Shown one piece after another: positions 7,376 through 14,929 of a stretch of DNA of 48,493 nucleotides. This DNA comes from Ruminococcaceae bacterium UBA3323. Lineage in GTDB: Bacteria; Bacillota; Clostridia; Oscillospirales; Acutalibacteraceae. The notes below the pieces were generated by a model. That model ran no database searches and was not told where the DNA came from. It saw only the letters and a program-made list of their open reading frames with translations. The first letter of the stretch is position 1. Each line of letters opens with the position of its first letter. The DNA lies in NCBI GenBank assembly GCA_002361935.1, contig DESD01000069.1, positions 1-48,493 on the forward strand, read 5' to 3'. The translations under genes and the position numbers were made by a program.

Positions 7376-8272
7376 ATGAACGTTTTTATGCCTGCATTAA
7401 AAATTGTTTGGGAAAGAACCAGGCATGTTGATGCAAAAAGAATGAAAACAGAAAAATATCCGAATGGAATAAAGGAATTCCGGGATATTCCGTATATTGA
7501 AGACGGGGATATGTATCATCTGCTTGATGTTTATGTTCCTGATGATGCAGGAACAAAGCTGCCTGTTATTATTGATGTTCACGGCGGCGGCTGGATGTAC
7601 GGCACAAAGGAAATCAATAAATGCTATTGCTATCATCTTGCAAGGCAGGGGTTTATTGTTGTTAATATCAATTACAGATTAGCGGGAAAAGTGCTGTTTA
7701 AGGATCAGATTCAAGATATTTTTTCGGCATTTCAATGGATTGGCAGGAATTTGGAAAGCTTTCCTGCCGATATGAATAACGTGTTTTTAACAGGGGATTC
7801 GGCAGGCGGCCACTTTGTAAGCATTTGTGCGGCATTAACAAAGAGCGGAGAATTAAGAAAAGAATTTGATATTTCCGATAATCCGCTGCAGTTCAATGCG
7901 ATAGGCGCAACCTCTCCGGTTGTTGACTTAATAAGCCCGAATGTTATCCTGAATGTTAATTTAAGAATGCTTCTCGGAAGCAATCACAGAAAATCGCCGT
8001 TTTACAAATATATGAAATTTGATGAGGTAGCGGTTTCCGATATGCCCCCGTTTTACATTCTTACCTCAAGCGGGGATTTTGTACATTCACAAAGCTATAA
8101 GCTGAAGAAGGTGCTTGATGATTTGGGCGTTCCGAATAAGCTCAGGGACTGGCAGTTCAAATATAAAGGGAAAAGGCTTCCGCATTGCTTTGCGGTGCTT
8201 GATGCAAATTCACGTCCCGCAGCAGTGGTTATAAAGGAAATGGCGGATTTTTTCAAAGAACATATGCAATAA
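7376..8272 (+). CDS. Alpha/beta hydrolase, HSL/BD-FAE type esterase
   Basis: This is a predicted cytosolic carboxylesterase of 298 residues. The oxyanion-hole motif HGGGW is at 69-73, the nucleophile elbow GDSAGG at 140-145 (Ser142), and the triad is completed by Asp234 in SSGDFVHS and His270 in PHCFAV. The ATG at 7376 is chosen because GGAGG lies six bases upstream; the earlier ATG at 7358 has none. No signal peptide is seen. The natural substrate is unknown; relatives hydrolyse short acyl or aryl esters. A strong hairpin terminator follows at 8275, so the gene is probably monocistronic. Confidence 0.9.
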   Translation: MNVFMPALKIVWERTRHVDAKRMKTEKYPNGIKEFRDIPYIEDGDMYHLLDVYVPDDAGTKLPVIIDVHGGGWMYGTKEINKCYCYHLARQGFIVVNINYRLAGKVLFKDQIQDIFSAFQWIGRNLESFPADMNNVFLTGDSAGGHFVSICAALTKSGELRKEFDISDNPLQFNAIGATSPVVDLISPNVILNVNLRMLLGSNHRKSPFYKYMKFDEVAVSDMPPFYILTSSGDFVHSQSYKLKKVLDDLGVPNKLRDWQFKYKGKRLPHCFAVLDANSRPAAVVIKEMADFFKEHMQ

Positions 8273-8274
8273 AT

Positions 8275-8312
8275 AAACGGAAAGCAGGGCATTTCCCTGC
8301 TTTCCGTTTTTT
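8275..8312 (+). terminator. Terminator after the esterase gene
   Basis: AAACGGAAAGCAGGG (8275-8289) pairs perfectly with 8295-8309 and runs into a T-rich tail. It lies between convergent genes and may serve both strands. Confidence 0.85.
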
Positions 8313-8354
8313 ATGTTTAATATTTCCGATATAATATTCTTCGGTATATGTGTT

Positions 8355-8900
8355 TTAATCTTTTATGTATTTCTGCGGAACAAGGTTTGCCTTCATAAGT
8401 GCAAAAACAATTGTTGGTATTAAAACAAGCTGGATTATGATTCCGGGAAGAGCAGTAACAAAATAGGAGGCTGCCCATGCGGCGATTGTAATTTCGCCCC
8501 TTGCAAAAATCAAAGCCTTAGCAATTCCTGCAATAATTCTGCCCGAAAGCATCGCAAGGATAAGGCTTATATATAAATCCGCATAAAGATTTTTTGTTTT
8601 GATAAGCTTCATCATAATGCCTGCAGCAAATCCGTAAACACAGCATTCAATCACCATCTGGGGAAGCATTGCAGCAGGCGGCATACCTGTGAATAAGCTT
8701 GAAAGCAGCGGCCCTGCTATGCCGCAGACTGCGCCGAAGTGCCAGCCGCAGAGAAGGCCGCAAAGTAAAACGGGGATGTGCATGGGAAGATAAACCGAAC
8801 CTGCATTGGGAATTGCATGAAATGCCTGCGGAAGCACCACGCAAAGCGCAATACAAACGGCAGTAACGATGGATTTTTTTACAGCGCTCATTTTATTCAT
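8355..8900 (-). CDS. ECF transporter S component
   Basis: This 181-residue integral membrane protein has about six hydrophobic segments and the layout of energy-coupling factor substrate-binding subunits. A conserved segment near residues 37-62 reads LPMHIPVLLCG and then GAVCGIAGPLLSS. Such subunits capture a vitamin or metal and dock onto an EcfA-EcfA'-EcfT module. It is divergent from exactly such a module (9081-11541). It is not a canonical CbiM/NikM, since the Met-His-Ile is internal rather than N-terminal. The substrate is therefore unknown, although the promoter palindrome at 8981-9023 and the nearby metal sensor point to a metal-responsive system. Confidence 0.85.
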   Translation of the reverse strand: MNKMSAVKKSIVTAVCIALCVVLPQAFHAIPNAGSVYLPMHIPVLLCGLLCGWHFGAVCGIAGPLLSSLFTGMPPAAMLPQMVIECCVYGFAAGIMMKLIKTKNLYADLYISLILAMLSGRIIAGIAKALIFARGEITIAAWAASYFVTALPGIIIQLVLIPTIVFALMKANLVPQKYIKD

Positions 8901-8955
8901 AAGGAAAAACCTCCGTATATCTGTTAACTGGGATTATTACTCATTGCCTAAATAT

Positions 8956-8984
8956 AAAATATCATATGGAAAAAATTGTTGCAA
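8956..8984 (-). promoter_or_regulatory. Promoter of the S-component gene
   Basis: On the minus strand TTGCAA (8979-8984), 17 bases and TATTTT (8956-8961). Its -35 box overlaps the left arm of the palindrome at 8981-9023. Confidence 0.5.
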
Positions 8985-9004
8985 GCCCCCTATGGGGATA
9001 TTTT
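8976..9004 (+). promoter_or_regulatory. Promoter of the ecfA-ecfA'-ecfT-methyltransferase operon
   Basis: TTGTTG (8976-8981), a 17-base spacer and TATTTT (8999-9004). The left half of the palindrome occupies the spacer, the usual place for a repressor site. Confidence 0.5.
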
Positions 9005-9023
9005 ATCCCCCACAGGGGGTTGC
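8981..9023. promoter_or_regulatory. G/C-tract palindrome, candidate CsoR/RcnR-family operator
   Basis: Two 18-base arms (8981-8998 and 9006-9023) form an imperfect inverted repeat. Each arm itself contains a C-tract, three bases and a G-tract (CCCCCTATGGGG and CCCCCACAGGGGG). Operators of the CsoR/RcnR/InrS metal sensors are known to be such short G/C tracts in A/T-rich flanks. Both divergent promoters of the locus overlap this site, and a gene of that regulator family lies at 12222-12533. The link is inference. Confidence 0.55.
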
Positions 9024-9080
9024 CGTATGAAGCAGATTAATATATTATTTATATATCTTTTAAAGTTCAGGAGAATTGCC

Positions 9081-9911
9081 ATGAAAGCAGTTGAAGCCCA
9101 AAACTTAACATTTTCTTATGCTTCGCCAAACAGCAAAAGCAAATCCCTTTCCGATGTTTCGCTTAAGATTGAAAAGGGTGAATTTGTTGCGGTTCTGGGT
9201 GCAAACGGAAGCGGAAAAACAACGCTTGCAAGGCATTTTAATGCGCTTCTTCCCGTGCAAAGCGGAAAGCTGGTTGTTGCAGCACTTGATGCTTCCGATC
9301 AAAGCAAGGTGTGGGAAATAAGAAAAAACTGCTCTATGGTGTTTCAAAATCCCGATAATCAGTTTGTTTCCTCTCTTGTAGAGGAGGATGTTGCCTTTGC
9401 GCCGAGAAATTTCGGCGTTTCGGAAGAAGAAATACCGGAAAGAGTAAAAACTGCACTTGATACGGTTGGACTTTCGGGCTTTGAAAAGCGCTCTTCGCAT
9501 ATGCTTTCGGGAGGGCAGAAGCAGCGGGTTGCCATTGCAGGTGTACTCTCCTGCAATCCCGATATCATTATTTTTGATGAAGCAACGTCTATGCTGGATC
9601 CTGACGGAAGATGGGAAGTTCTGAATGTTATGAAAAAGCTTCATAATATGGGGCACACAATTGTTATGATTTCCCATTATGTGGAGGAAGCTTTGTATGC
9701 TGACAGAATTATTCTTATGAAAAACGGAACGATGATAGCAGACGATAATCCGCGCAGGGTGTTAACCGATCTGTCTATGCTTTATGAAGCCGGGCTTGAA
9801 CCTCCCGTTGCGGTTAAGGTTTATAACGCTTTAAAGGAAAAGGGAGTTACGCTTTCAAAATGCCCTCTTACGAACGAAGAATTGGTTGGTGAATTATGCA
9901 GCTTGAATTAG
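9081..9911 (+). CDS. ecfA1: ECF transporter ATPase EcfA (first)
   Basis: This ABC ATPase of 276 residues is one of the paired energy-coupling subunits of an ECF importer. Walker A GANGSGKT is at 40-47, the Q-loop in VFQNPDNQF (88-96, the ECF-type motif), the signature LSGGQ at 142-146 and Walker B IIIFDEAT at 162-169. The ATG at 9081 follows an AGGAGA ribosome binding site; the open frame extends further upstream but without a supported start. The 3' end overlaps ecfA2 by 16 bases. Confidence 0.93.
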   Translation: MKAVEAQNLTFSYASPNSKSKSLSDVSLKIEKGEFVAVLGANGSGKTTLARHFNALLPVQSGKLVVAALDASDQSKVWEIRKNCSMVFQNPDNQFVSSLVEEDVAFAPRNFGVSEEEIPERVKTALDTVGLSGFEKRSSHMLSGGQKQRVAIAGVLSCNPDIIIFDEATSMLDPDGRWEVLNVMKKLHNMGHTIVMISHYVEEALYADRIILMKNGTMIADDNPRRVLTDLSMLYEAGLEPPVAVKVYNALKEKGVTLSKCPLTNEELVGELCSLN

Positions 9912-10753
9912 AATCGGTTTCTTATACATACGCTCCGGGCACTTCCTATTCCGCAAAAGCTGTTTCTGATGCGTCGCTTAAGATTGAAAAGGGCGAATTT
10001 ATAGGAATAATGGGAAAAACAGGATGCGGAAAATCAACGCTGCTTCAGCTTATGGCAGGTCTTCTTGATGCAGATGCGGGCAGGGTTCTGCTTTTTGGTG
10101 AAGATATAAACAGCAGAGGCTACAACAGGCGGACACTTCGGGAAAATATCGGAATGCTTTTTCAGTTTCCCGATTATCAGCTTTTTGAAACCACGGTTTT
10201 CCGTGACACAGCTTTCGGATTAAAGCATTCGGGCATGAAAAAAGGTGAGGTTGAGGCGGCTGTTCGGGAAGCGATAGAGCTTGTTGGTTTTGATTATAAT
10301 AAGGTAAAGGATAAATCGCCCCTTGGTTTTTCGGGAGGAGAAAAAAGAAAGCTTGCTATTGCAGGGATACTTGCCGTAAAGCCGAAAATTCTGCTTTTGG
10401 ATGAGCCGGTTGCAGGGCTTGACCCGTTGGGAAGAACGGCATTCTTAAATCTGCTGAAAAGGCTTAATGAAAAAGGAACAACGGTTATTATGGTTTCGCA
10501 TAATGCAGATGTACTTTCGGAATATGCTTCACGCATCATCCTTATGAAAAACGGCAGAATTGCAGCAGATGGCAGCACGGAGGATATACTTTCCGATTAT
10601 GATATGCTTCATAAGAGCGGCATTTGCACAGGTCAGGTAAAAAGCATTGCAAAAATGCTTTGCGACAATGGTGTTGATATTTCTGAAAAAACGGTTCGTT
10701 TCAACCAGCTTGTTGATGAAATATGCCGTGTGTTCGGGAGGGAAGAACTATGA
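9896..10753 (+). CDS. ecfA2: ECF transporter ATPase EcfA' (second)
   Basis: This is the second ABC ATPase of the module, with 285 residues. Walker A GKTGCGKS is at 40-47, the ECF-type Q-loop FQFPDYQLF at 89-97, signature FSGGE at 145-149 and Walker B LLLDEP at 166-171. It starts within the end of ecfA1 and ends overlapping the ecfT start by four bases (ATGA), so the three subunits are made in coupled fashion. It would pair with the first ATPase beneath EcfT in the membrane. Confidence 0.93.
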   Translation: MQLELESVSYTYAPGTSYSAKAVSDASLKIEKGEFIGIMGKTGCGKSTLLQLMAGLLDADAGRVLLFGEDINSRGYNRRTLRENIGMLFQFPDYQLFETTVFRDTAFGLKHSGMKKGEVEAAVREAIELVGFDYNKVKDKSPLGFSGGEKRKLAIAGILAVKPKILLLDEPVAGLDPLGRTAFLNLLKRLNEKGTTVIMVSHNADVLSEYASRIILMKNGRIAADGSTEDILSDYDMLHKSGICTGQVKSIAKMLCDNGVDISEKTVRFNQLVDEICRVFGREEL

Positions 10754-11541
10754 AACAGCTTCCTGACGGAATTTATATAGAGGGAAATTCCCCGATTCAT
10801 AAGCTTGATTCCACAGTTAAAATGCTTTTATTTATTATTCTGATTGCCGCAGTAGTGGTTACCAATTCGCTGCCGGGTTATCTTGCGCTGTTTTTATTTA
10901 CGGCAATTCTGTGCATGATTTCCAAGGTGGGCATACGGGCGGCAACGGGAAATGTTTTAAGGCTTTTTTGGTTTTTTATAACCATTTTTCTTATGAATTT
11001 ATTGTTTTTCAAAGCCGAAAATGCATGGGTGCATTTCTGGATTTTTCATCCGTCCTTTGACGGAATGATGCAGGGAATAAAGGTTGCAGCAAGGGTTATT
11101 GCATTTTTAATTTTTTCCAATATAATTCATTCTTCAACGCCTCCTGTTGAGGCTGCCTCTGCGATAGAAAATCTGATTTCACCTCTTAAACTTTTAAGAC
11201 TTCCCGTTTCGCAGCTTGCGCTGATTCTTTCTGTTTCCATTCAGTTTATTCCGATCCTTTTTGAGGAGGCGGATATGATTAAAAAGGTGCAGACGGCAAG
11301 GGGAGCACGGTTTGAAAGCAAAAGGCTTCTTGAAAAAGCAAGGGCGGCTGCACCTATGGTTGTTCCTATTTTTGTGGCTGCCTTCAGACGGGCAGATGAG
11401 CTGTCGCTTGCGATGGAAGCAAGGGGTTATCGTGTTGATGCGAAATTCAGTAAAAAAAAGAAAGTACATATCGGGGTAAATGAAATGATTTCATTTCTTA
11501 TCTGCATTGCTTTTCTTGCAGTTCAGATTATGGTTTTTTGA
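10750..11541 (+). CDS. ecfT: ECF transporter transmembrane subunit EcfT
   Basis: This 263-residue membrane protein couples ATP hydrolysis to the S component. It has hydrophobic segments near residues 25-62, 70-90 and 108-130 and at the C-terminus. The two cytoplasmic coupling motifs with Ala-Arg-Gly, QTARGARF and MEARGYR, which contact the ATPases, are both present. The ATG at 10750 is favoured by GGGAGG directly upstream; an earlier start at 10723 would lie inside ecfA2. Confidence 0.92.
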   Translation: MKQLPDGIYIEGNSPIHKLDSTVKMLLFIILIAAVVVTNSLPGYLALFLFTAILCMISKVGIRAATGNVLRLFWFFITIFLMNLLFFKAENAWVHFWIFHPSFDGMMQGIKVAARVIAFLIFSNIIHSSTPPVEAASAIENLISPLKLLRLPVSQLALILSVSIQFIPILFEEADMIKKVQTARGARFESKRLLEKARAAAPMVVPIFVAAFRRADELSLAMEARGYRVDAKFSKKKKVHIGVNEMISFLICIAFLAVQIMVF

Positions 11542-11549
11542 GGTTGAAA

Positions 11550-12134
11550 ATGGATAAAAAAGATGTAATTGAATTTTTTGATGTATGCGCTTCGGAATGG
11601 GACAGCCATATGTACCGAAACGAGGCTGTTATCGGCAAAATTCTTGATAATGCCAAGGTTGAATCGGGAAAGGATGTGCTTGATGTTGCCTGCGGAACGG
11701 GCGTGCTTTTTCCCGATTATATAAAAAGAAATGTCAGGTCACTTACAGGAATAGATATTTCTCCCAAAATGGCTACAATTGCCAAAGGCAAGTTTTCCGG
11801 GGAAAATATATCCGTTGTCTGCGGTGATGTTGAGGAATTTTCCTTTGACAAAAAGTTTGACTGTATTATAGTTTATAATGCGTTTCCGCATTTTTCCGAA
11901 CCCGAACGGCTTATTTCAAAATTAAGTACAATGGTAAAACCGGGAGGAACGGTTGCCGTCGCCCACGGAATGAGCAGAGAAATGCTTGAAAAGCATCATG
12001 CAGGTGCGGCAAAAAAGGTTTCTGTAGGGCTTATCAGTGAGGATGAGCTTGCTGATATCTTTGGAAGATATTTAAAGGTAACCGTCAAAATTTCTAACGA
12101 GGAAATGTATCAGGTTGCAGGTATAAAGGAATAA
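11550..12134 (+). CDS. Class I SAM-dependent methyltransferase in the ECF operon
   Basis: This 194-residue methyltransferase has SAM-binding motif I DVLDVACGTG at 42-51, an acidic strand-2 end (TGIDIS), and NAFPHF followed by a KPGG turn. A C-terminal AHGMSREMLEKHH segment is rich in His and may bear on substrate binding. It begins eight bases after ecfT, preceded by GAGG, and ends at a strong terminator, so it belongs to the transporter operon. The substrate is unknown. Its place beside a metal sensor allows a role in metal or metallophore handling, but this is inference. Confidence 0.85.
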   Translation: MDKKDVIEFFDVCASEWDSHMYRNEAVIGKILDNAKVESGKDVLDVACGTGVLFPDYIKRNVRSLTGIDISPKMATIAKGKFSGENISVVCGDVEEFSFDKKFDCIIVYNAFPHFSEPERLISKLSTMVKPGGTVAVAHGMSREMLEKHHAGAAKKVSVGLISEDELADIFGRYLKVTVKISNEEMYQVAGIKE

Positions 12135-12175
12135 AAAATCCCGGTGTATACGGAAGTATACACCGGGATTTTTAA
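12134..12175 (+). terminator. Terminator of the ECF operon
   Basis: AAATCCCGGTGTATAC pairs with GTATACACCGGGATTT around a GGAA loop, followed by T residues. It is a very strong stem and may act on both strands. Confidence 0.9.
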
Positions 12176-12221
12176 TAATCGGGTGAAAAAAACAGCCTCC
12201 AACAATCTTATGCAGGATCGT

Positions 12222-12533
12222 TTATTTCATAAATTTATCAATTGCATTATTCAATTCCTCTATCATTTCCGTGTTTCCATCCTCAAGAGCATGAACAATG
12301 CAATGCTCCATATGGTCTTTCAGAATTAACTTGCCTGTATTGTTTATTGCGCTTTTTACTGCCGCTAACTGAACTAAAACATCGCTGCAGTCATCGCCGC
12401 TTTCAACCATTTGCTTAACCTTCTGCAGATGACCTATTGCCCGGGCAAGGCGGTTTGAAACCTCTTTTGTATGCTCGTGCGAATGGGCGTGATTATGCTT
12501 TTGCTCTGTTGGAAGTTTTTTAGAATTGTTCAT
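12222..12533 (-). CDS. CsoR/RcnR-family (DUF156) metal-sensing repressor
   Basis: This 103-residue, all-helical transcriptional repressor is of the kind that releases DNA on binding copper(I), nickel or cobalt. The ligand residues align with CsoR: Cys49, His74 and Cys78, with the same 25- and 4-residue spacings as Cys36/His61/Cys65 of Mycobacterium tuberculosis CsoR. The N-terminus carries a histidine-rich stretch HNHAHSHEH (13-21), a feature more in keeping with nickel or cobalt sensing (RcnR/InrS-like) than plain copper sensing. It converges on the ECF/methyltransferase operon. A candidate operator lies at 8981-9023. The metal is not decidable from sequence. Confidence 0.9.
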   Translation of the reverse strand: MNNSKKLPTEQKHNHAHSHEHTKEVSNRLARAIGHLQKVKQMVESGDDCSDVLVQLAAVKSAINNTGKLILKDHMEHCIVHALEDGNTEMIEELNNAIDKFMK

Positions 12534-12565
12534 AATGCCTTTAACCCTTGATTGATATTTTAACT

Positions 12566-12600
12566 AAAAAAACAGACCATTCAAATAAATGAATGGCCTT
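12566..12600 (-). terminator. Terminator of tRNA-Gly
   Basis: GGCCATTCA and TGAATGGTC pair (12575-12598) and are followed on the minus strand by a seven-T run. Confidence 0.85.
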
Positions 12601-12601
12601 A

Positions 12602-12677
12602 TGGAGCGGATTACGAGACTCGAACTCGCCACCTCCACCTTGGCAAGGTGGCGCTCTACCGGATGAGCTAAATCCGC
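12602..12677 (-). tRNA. tRNA-Gly (anticodon GCC)
   Basis: The minus strand folds into a complete cloverleaf. The acceptor stem is GCGGATT/AATCCGC, the D arm GCTC/GAGC, the anticodon stem CCACC/GGTGG with loop TTGCCAA, and the T arm GCGAG-TTCGAGT-CTCGT. The discriminator U and the CCA end are encoded. The gene has 76 bases. Confidence 0.97.
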
Positions 12678-12691
12678 AAGTTGCAATGCAA

Positions 12692-12720
12692 ATTATAATC
12701 AAAAACTTATCATTTGTCAA
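12692..12720 (-). promoter_or_regulatory. Promoter of tRNA-Gly
   Basis: Consensus TTGACA (12715-12720), a 17-base spacer and TATAAT (12692-12697) lie about 15 bases before the tRNA. Confidence 0.9.
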
Positions 12721-12802
12721 TACCTAAATTGAATTTTTTTAGGCTTTTTTATTTTTTGTTTTTCCTTTTCATTTCTTTATTATGAATTCTAAAATTTATC
12801 TG

Positions 12803-12831
12803 TTTACAGATTATGTTTTTTTTGTTAAAAT
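12803..12831 (+). promoter_or_regulatory. Promoter of the dnaD-dnaI-type operon
   Basis: TTTACA (12803-12808), 17 bases and TAAAAT (12826-12831). The expected start at about 12838 is the first base of the hairpin at 12838-12862. Confidence 0.7.
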
Positions 12832-12837
12832 GAAACA

Positions 12838-12862
12838 TAAGCCTGCAGAATCCGCAGGCTTA
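12838..12862 (+). promoter_or_regulatory. 5'-terminal hairpin of the helicase-loader mRNA
   Basis: TAAGCCTGC (12838-12846) pairs with GCAGGCTTA (12854-12862), leaving a 7-nt loop. It lies at the predicted 5' end of the message, 10 bases before the GAGG ribosome binding site, with no T-tract on the plus strand. It is more likely an mRNA-stabilising hairpin than a terminator. Confidence 0.5.
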
Positions 12863-12881
12863 TGAAAGAAGAGGAATTTTA

Positions 12882-13895
12882 ATGGATTACAGTGTTGTGC
12901 CGATAGGCGGTATCTGGGCAAATGGTGCTTTCAATGTGCCTCTTGCCGTTGTTGATAAATACATAAAGCTTGCAAGTGAATATCAGCTTAAGGCGCTGCT
13001 TATTATGTTAAGTGCAAATGGGAAAAGCTCATCCGCCGAAATTGCGAAAAGGCTTGGCATAACTGCAACCGATGCAGAAGAAATAATGGAATTCTGGATT
13101 GAAGAGGGTGCCGTTGTTGCAGACGGCAAGGATAGTAAGCCTGTTTTTGTTCCGATTCAAAAGGAAGAAGCAAAGGCAGAAAAGCCGTCTAAAAGAATTC
13201 AGATCACAGCCCCTGTATTAACACCGAAGGATATTGTTGATGCAGTGCAGGAAAATGAGGAAATTGCGGATTTGCTGAATGAATCCCAGGTTGTGCTTGG
13301 CAGAACGCTGAGCCATAATGAGCGTGAAATGCTTGTTAATATGGTTGATTTTTACGGAATGAAATCCGAAATTGTGCTGATGATTATGCAGTATTGGCGA
13401 AGCGTTAATGAAAAGGAAAACAGCAGAACAAAGGGAATTGCCTATGTTTTAAAAATTGCGCAGAATTGGCTTGATGACGGAATTGATTCGATTGAGGCGG
13501 CAGAAGAAAAGCTTATGCAGCTTGAAAAAAGCAATAAGCTGTGGAAGGAAATAGCGGCTCTTGCAGGTATTGAACATAAAAAGCCAACCATCCGGCAAGG
13601 TGAAATGGTGCTTGGCTGGCACAATGATTTCAGCTTTGATATGATTTCTGCCGCAATAGAGCAGATGAAGGAAAATACATCCGCTCCGTCACTTCCTTAT
13701 GTTGATAAAATTCTTAGGTCATGGAAGAAAAAAGGAATTAAAAATCTTTCAGATGTAGAAAAGGAAAGCCGGGAATTTGAAAAGAGTAAAGCAGAAAAAA
13801 AGGGTAAGAAGGATGATAAAATTGAGGGGACTCCGTCTTACAATTTAAATGAAATCATGGAAAATGCAAGAAACAATACGGATATTAAGTTTTAA
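12882..13895 (+). CDS. DnaD domain primosome protein
   Basis: This 337-residue protein is of the DnaD/DnaB(Bacillus) type, which remodels DNA and helps load the replicative helicase at origins and stalled forks. The N-terminal part (about 1-90) looks like a winged helix ending in EEGAVV. Two DnaD-like C-terminal domains follow (about 125-210 and 215-295), with the typical Y-G-M-x3-IV and YV-x-ILRSW patterns. The tail (296-337) is charged and probably disordered. It sits 11 bases before a DnaI/DnaC-like ATPase, the expected partner. Confidence 0.88.
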   Translation: MDYSVVPIGGIWANGAFNVPLAVVDKYIKLASEYQLKALLIMLSANGKSSSAEIAKRLGITATDAEEIMEFWIEEGAVVADGKDSKPVFVPIQKEEAKAEKPSKRIQITAPVLTPKDIVDAVQENEEIADLLNESQVVLGRTLSHNEREMLVNMVDFYGMKSEIVLMIMQYWRSVNEKENSRTKGIAYVLKIAQNWLDDGIDSIEAAEEKLMQLEKSNKLWKEIAALAGIEHKKPTIRQGEMVLGWHNDFSFDMISAAIEQMKENTSAPSLPYVDKILRSWKKKGIKNLSDVEKESREFEKSKAEKKGKKDDKIEGTPSYNLNEIMENARNNTDIKF

Positions 13896-13906
13896 AAGGG
13901 GAAACT

Positions 13907-14878
13907 ATGGCTTATAACAGCTCAGCCTATCAGAGGGCAATCAATATTTTAGAACGCAGGCGGGAAAAGGCCGCATTTGAAGCGAACAGCAGAAAAGCAG
14001 AAATTCTTAATAAGCTGCCGGAAATTGATGAAATTCAGTCAAAGCTTTCTGCAATCGGTATTTCCATTTCAAGATGCTTTTTTGATAAGGAGCATAACGA
14101 AGCCGAAATTAAAAAGCTTGAGGCGGCAAGCCTTGCACTTCAAAAAAAGAGAGAGGAAATTCTTGAGGCAAACGGTTACAGCAGCGATGCTTTGTCAGAA
14201 CAGTATCTTTGCCCTTTCTGTAAAGATACAGGATATTTCAACAATCGTATGTGCACTTGCCATAAGGAGATTTTAAAGGAAAACGAAAGAAATAATTTAA
14301 GAAATATTGCGCCTCTTGATGACTGTACCTTTGAAACCTTTGATGTGCGCTACTATCCCGAAAATGCTATGGATAACGGAATTTCTCCAAGGGAAAAGGC
14401 AGAAAGAATTCTTGAATCCTGCCGAACCTATGCGCAGACCTTTCATGAGCATTCACCGAATCTAATATTTATGGGAAAAACCGGGCTTGGCAAAACGCAT
14501 TTAAGCCTTGCAATTGCAAATGTAGCAATCAATAAGGGCTATTCCGTTGTTTACGGCACAAGCCAGAATATTCTTTCGGATTTGCAGAATGAAAATTTCG
14601 GCAGAACAGATAATAATCTTTATAATGAATATGATGTATTGAACACTGATTTGCTGATTATGGATGATCTGGGCACGGAATTTAAAAATGCTTATTCCCT
14701 TGCCTGTCTTTATAATATTGTAAATACAAGAATTCTGAAGAAAAGGCCGACAATTATAAGCACGAATTATGATTTCAATCAGCTTGATGATGTGTATGAT
14801 ATGAGAATTACAAGCCGTATAGCAGGTGAGTATTCAACCCTTGTTTTAGAGGGTAATGATATCAGATATATAAAATAG
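13907..14878 (+). CDS. DnaI/DnaC-type helicase loader ATPase
   Basis: This 323-residue AAA+ ATPase is predicted to load the DnaC/DnaB helicase ring. It has an N-terminal coiled helix region (1-95), a zinc site with Cys102, Cys105, Cys116 and Cys118, Walker A GKTGLGKT at 190-197, Walker B LLIMDDLG at 249-256 and a sensor ISTNYD. The helicase-binding zinc region followed by the ATPase matches Bacillus DnaI. It is cotranscribed with the DnaD-like gene. It is not an IstB transposition ATPase, as no transposase accompanies it. Confidence 0.9.
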   Translation: MAYNSSAYQRAINILERRREKAAFEANSRKAEILNKLPEIDEIQSKLSAIGISISRCFFDKEHNEAEIKKLEAASLALQKKREEILEANGYSSDALSEQYLCPFCKDTGYFNNRMCTCHKEILKENERNNLRNIAPLDDCTFETFDVRYYPENAMDNGISPREKAERILESCRTYAQTFHEHSPNLIFMGKTGLGKTHLSLAIANVAINKGYSVVYGTSQNILSDLQNENFGRTDNNLYNEYDVLNTDLLIMDDLGTEFKNAYSLACLYNIVNTRILKKRPTIISTNYDFNQLDDVYDMRITSRIAGEYSTLVLEGNDIRYIK

Positions 14879-14890
14879 CCTTACATATGA

Positions 14891-14927
14891 AAAAGGATAC
14901 CAATCACACAGGTTGGTATCCTTAATT
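14891..14927. terminator. Bidirectional terminator between convergent genes
   Basis: AAGGATACCA (14893-14902) pairs with TGGTATCCTT (14914-14923), with A residues before and T residues after. It can serve both the helicase loader and the ABC transporter operon. Confidence 0.85.
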
Positions 14928-14929
14928 TT

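Noticed and set aside
8355..8900. Calling the S component a CbiM/NikM cobalt or nickel permease
   Set aside because: CbiM/NikM need Met-His at the mature N-terminus; here the Met-His-Ile is internal. Metal specificity is only suggested by context.
13907..14878. IstB-type transposition ATPase
   Set aside because: The zinc site, DnaD neighbour and lack of a transposase or inverted repeats fit a chromosomal helicase loader.
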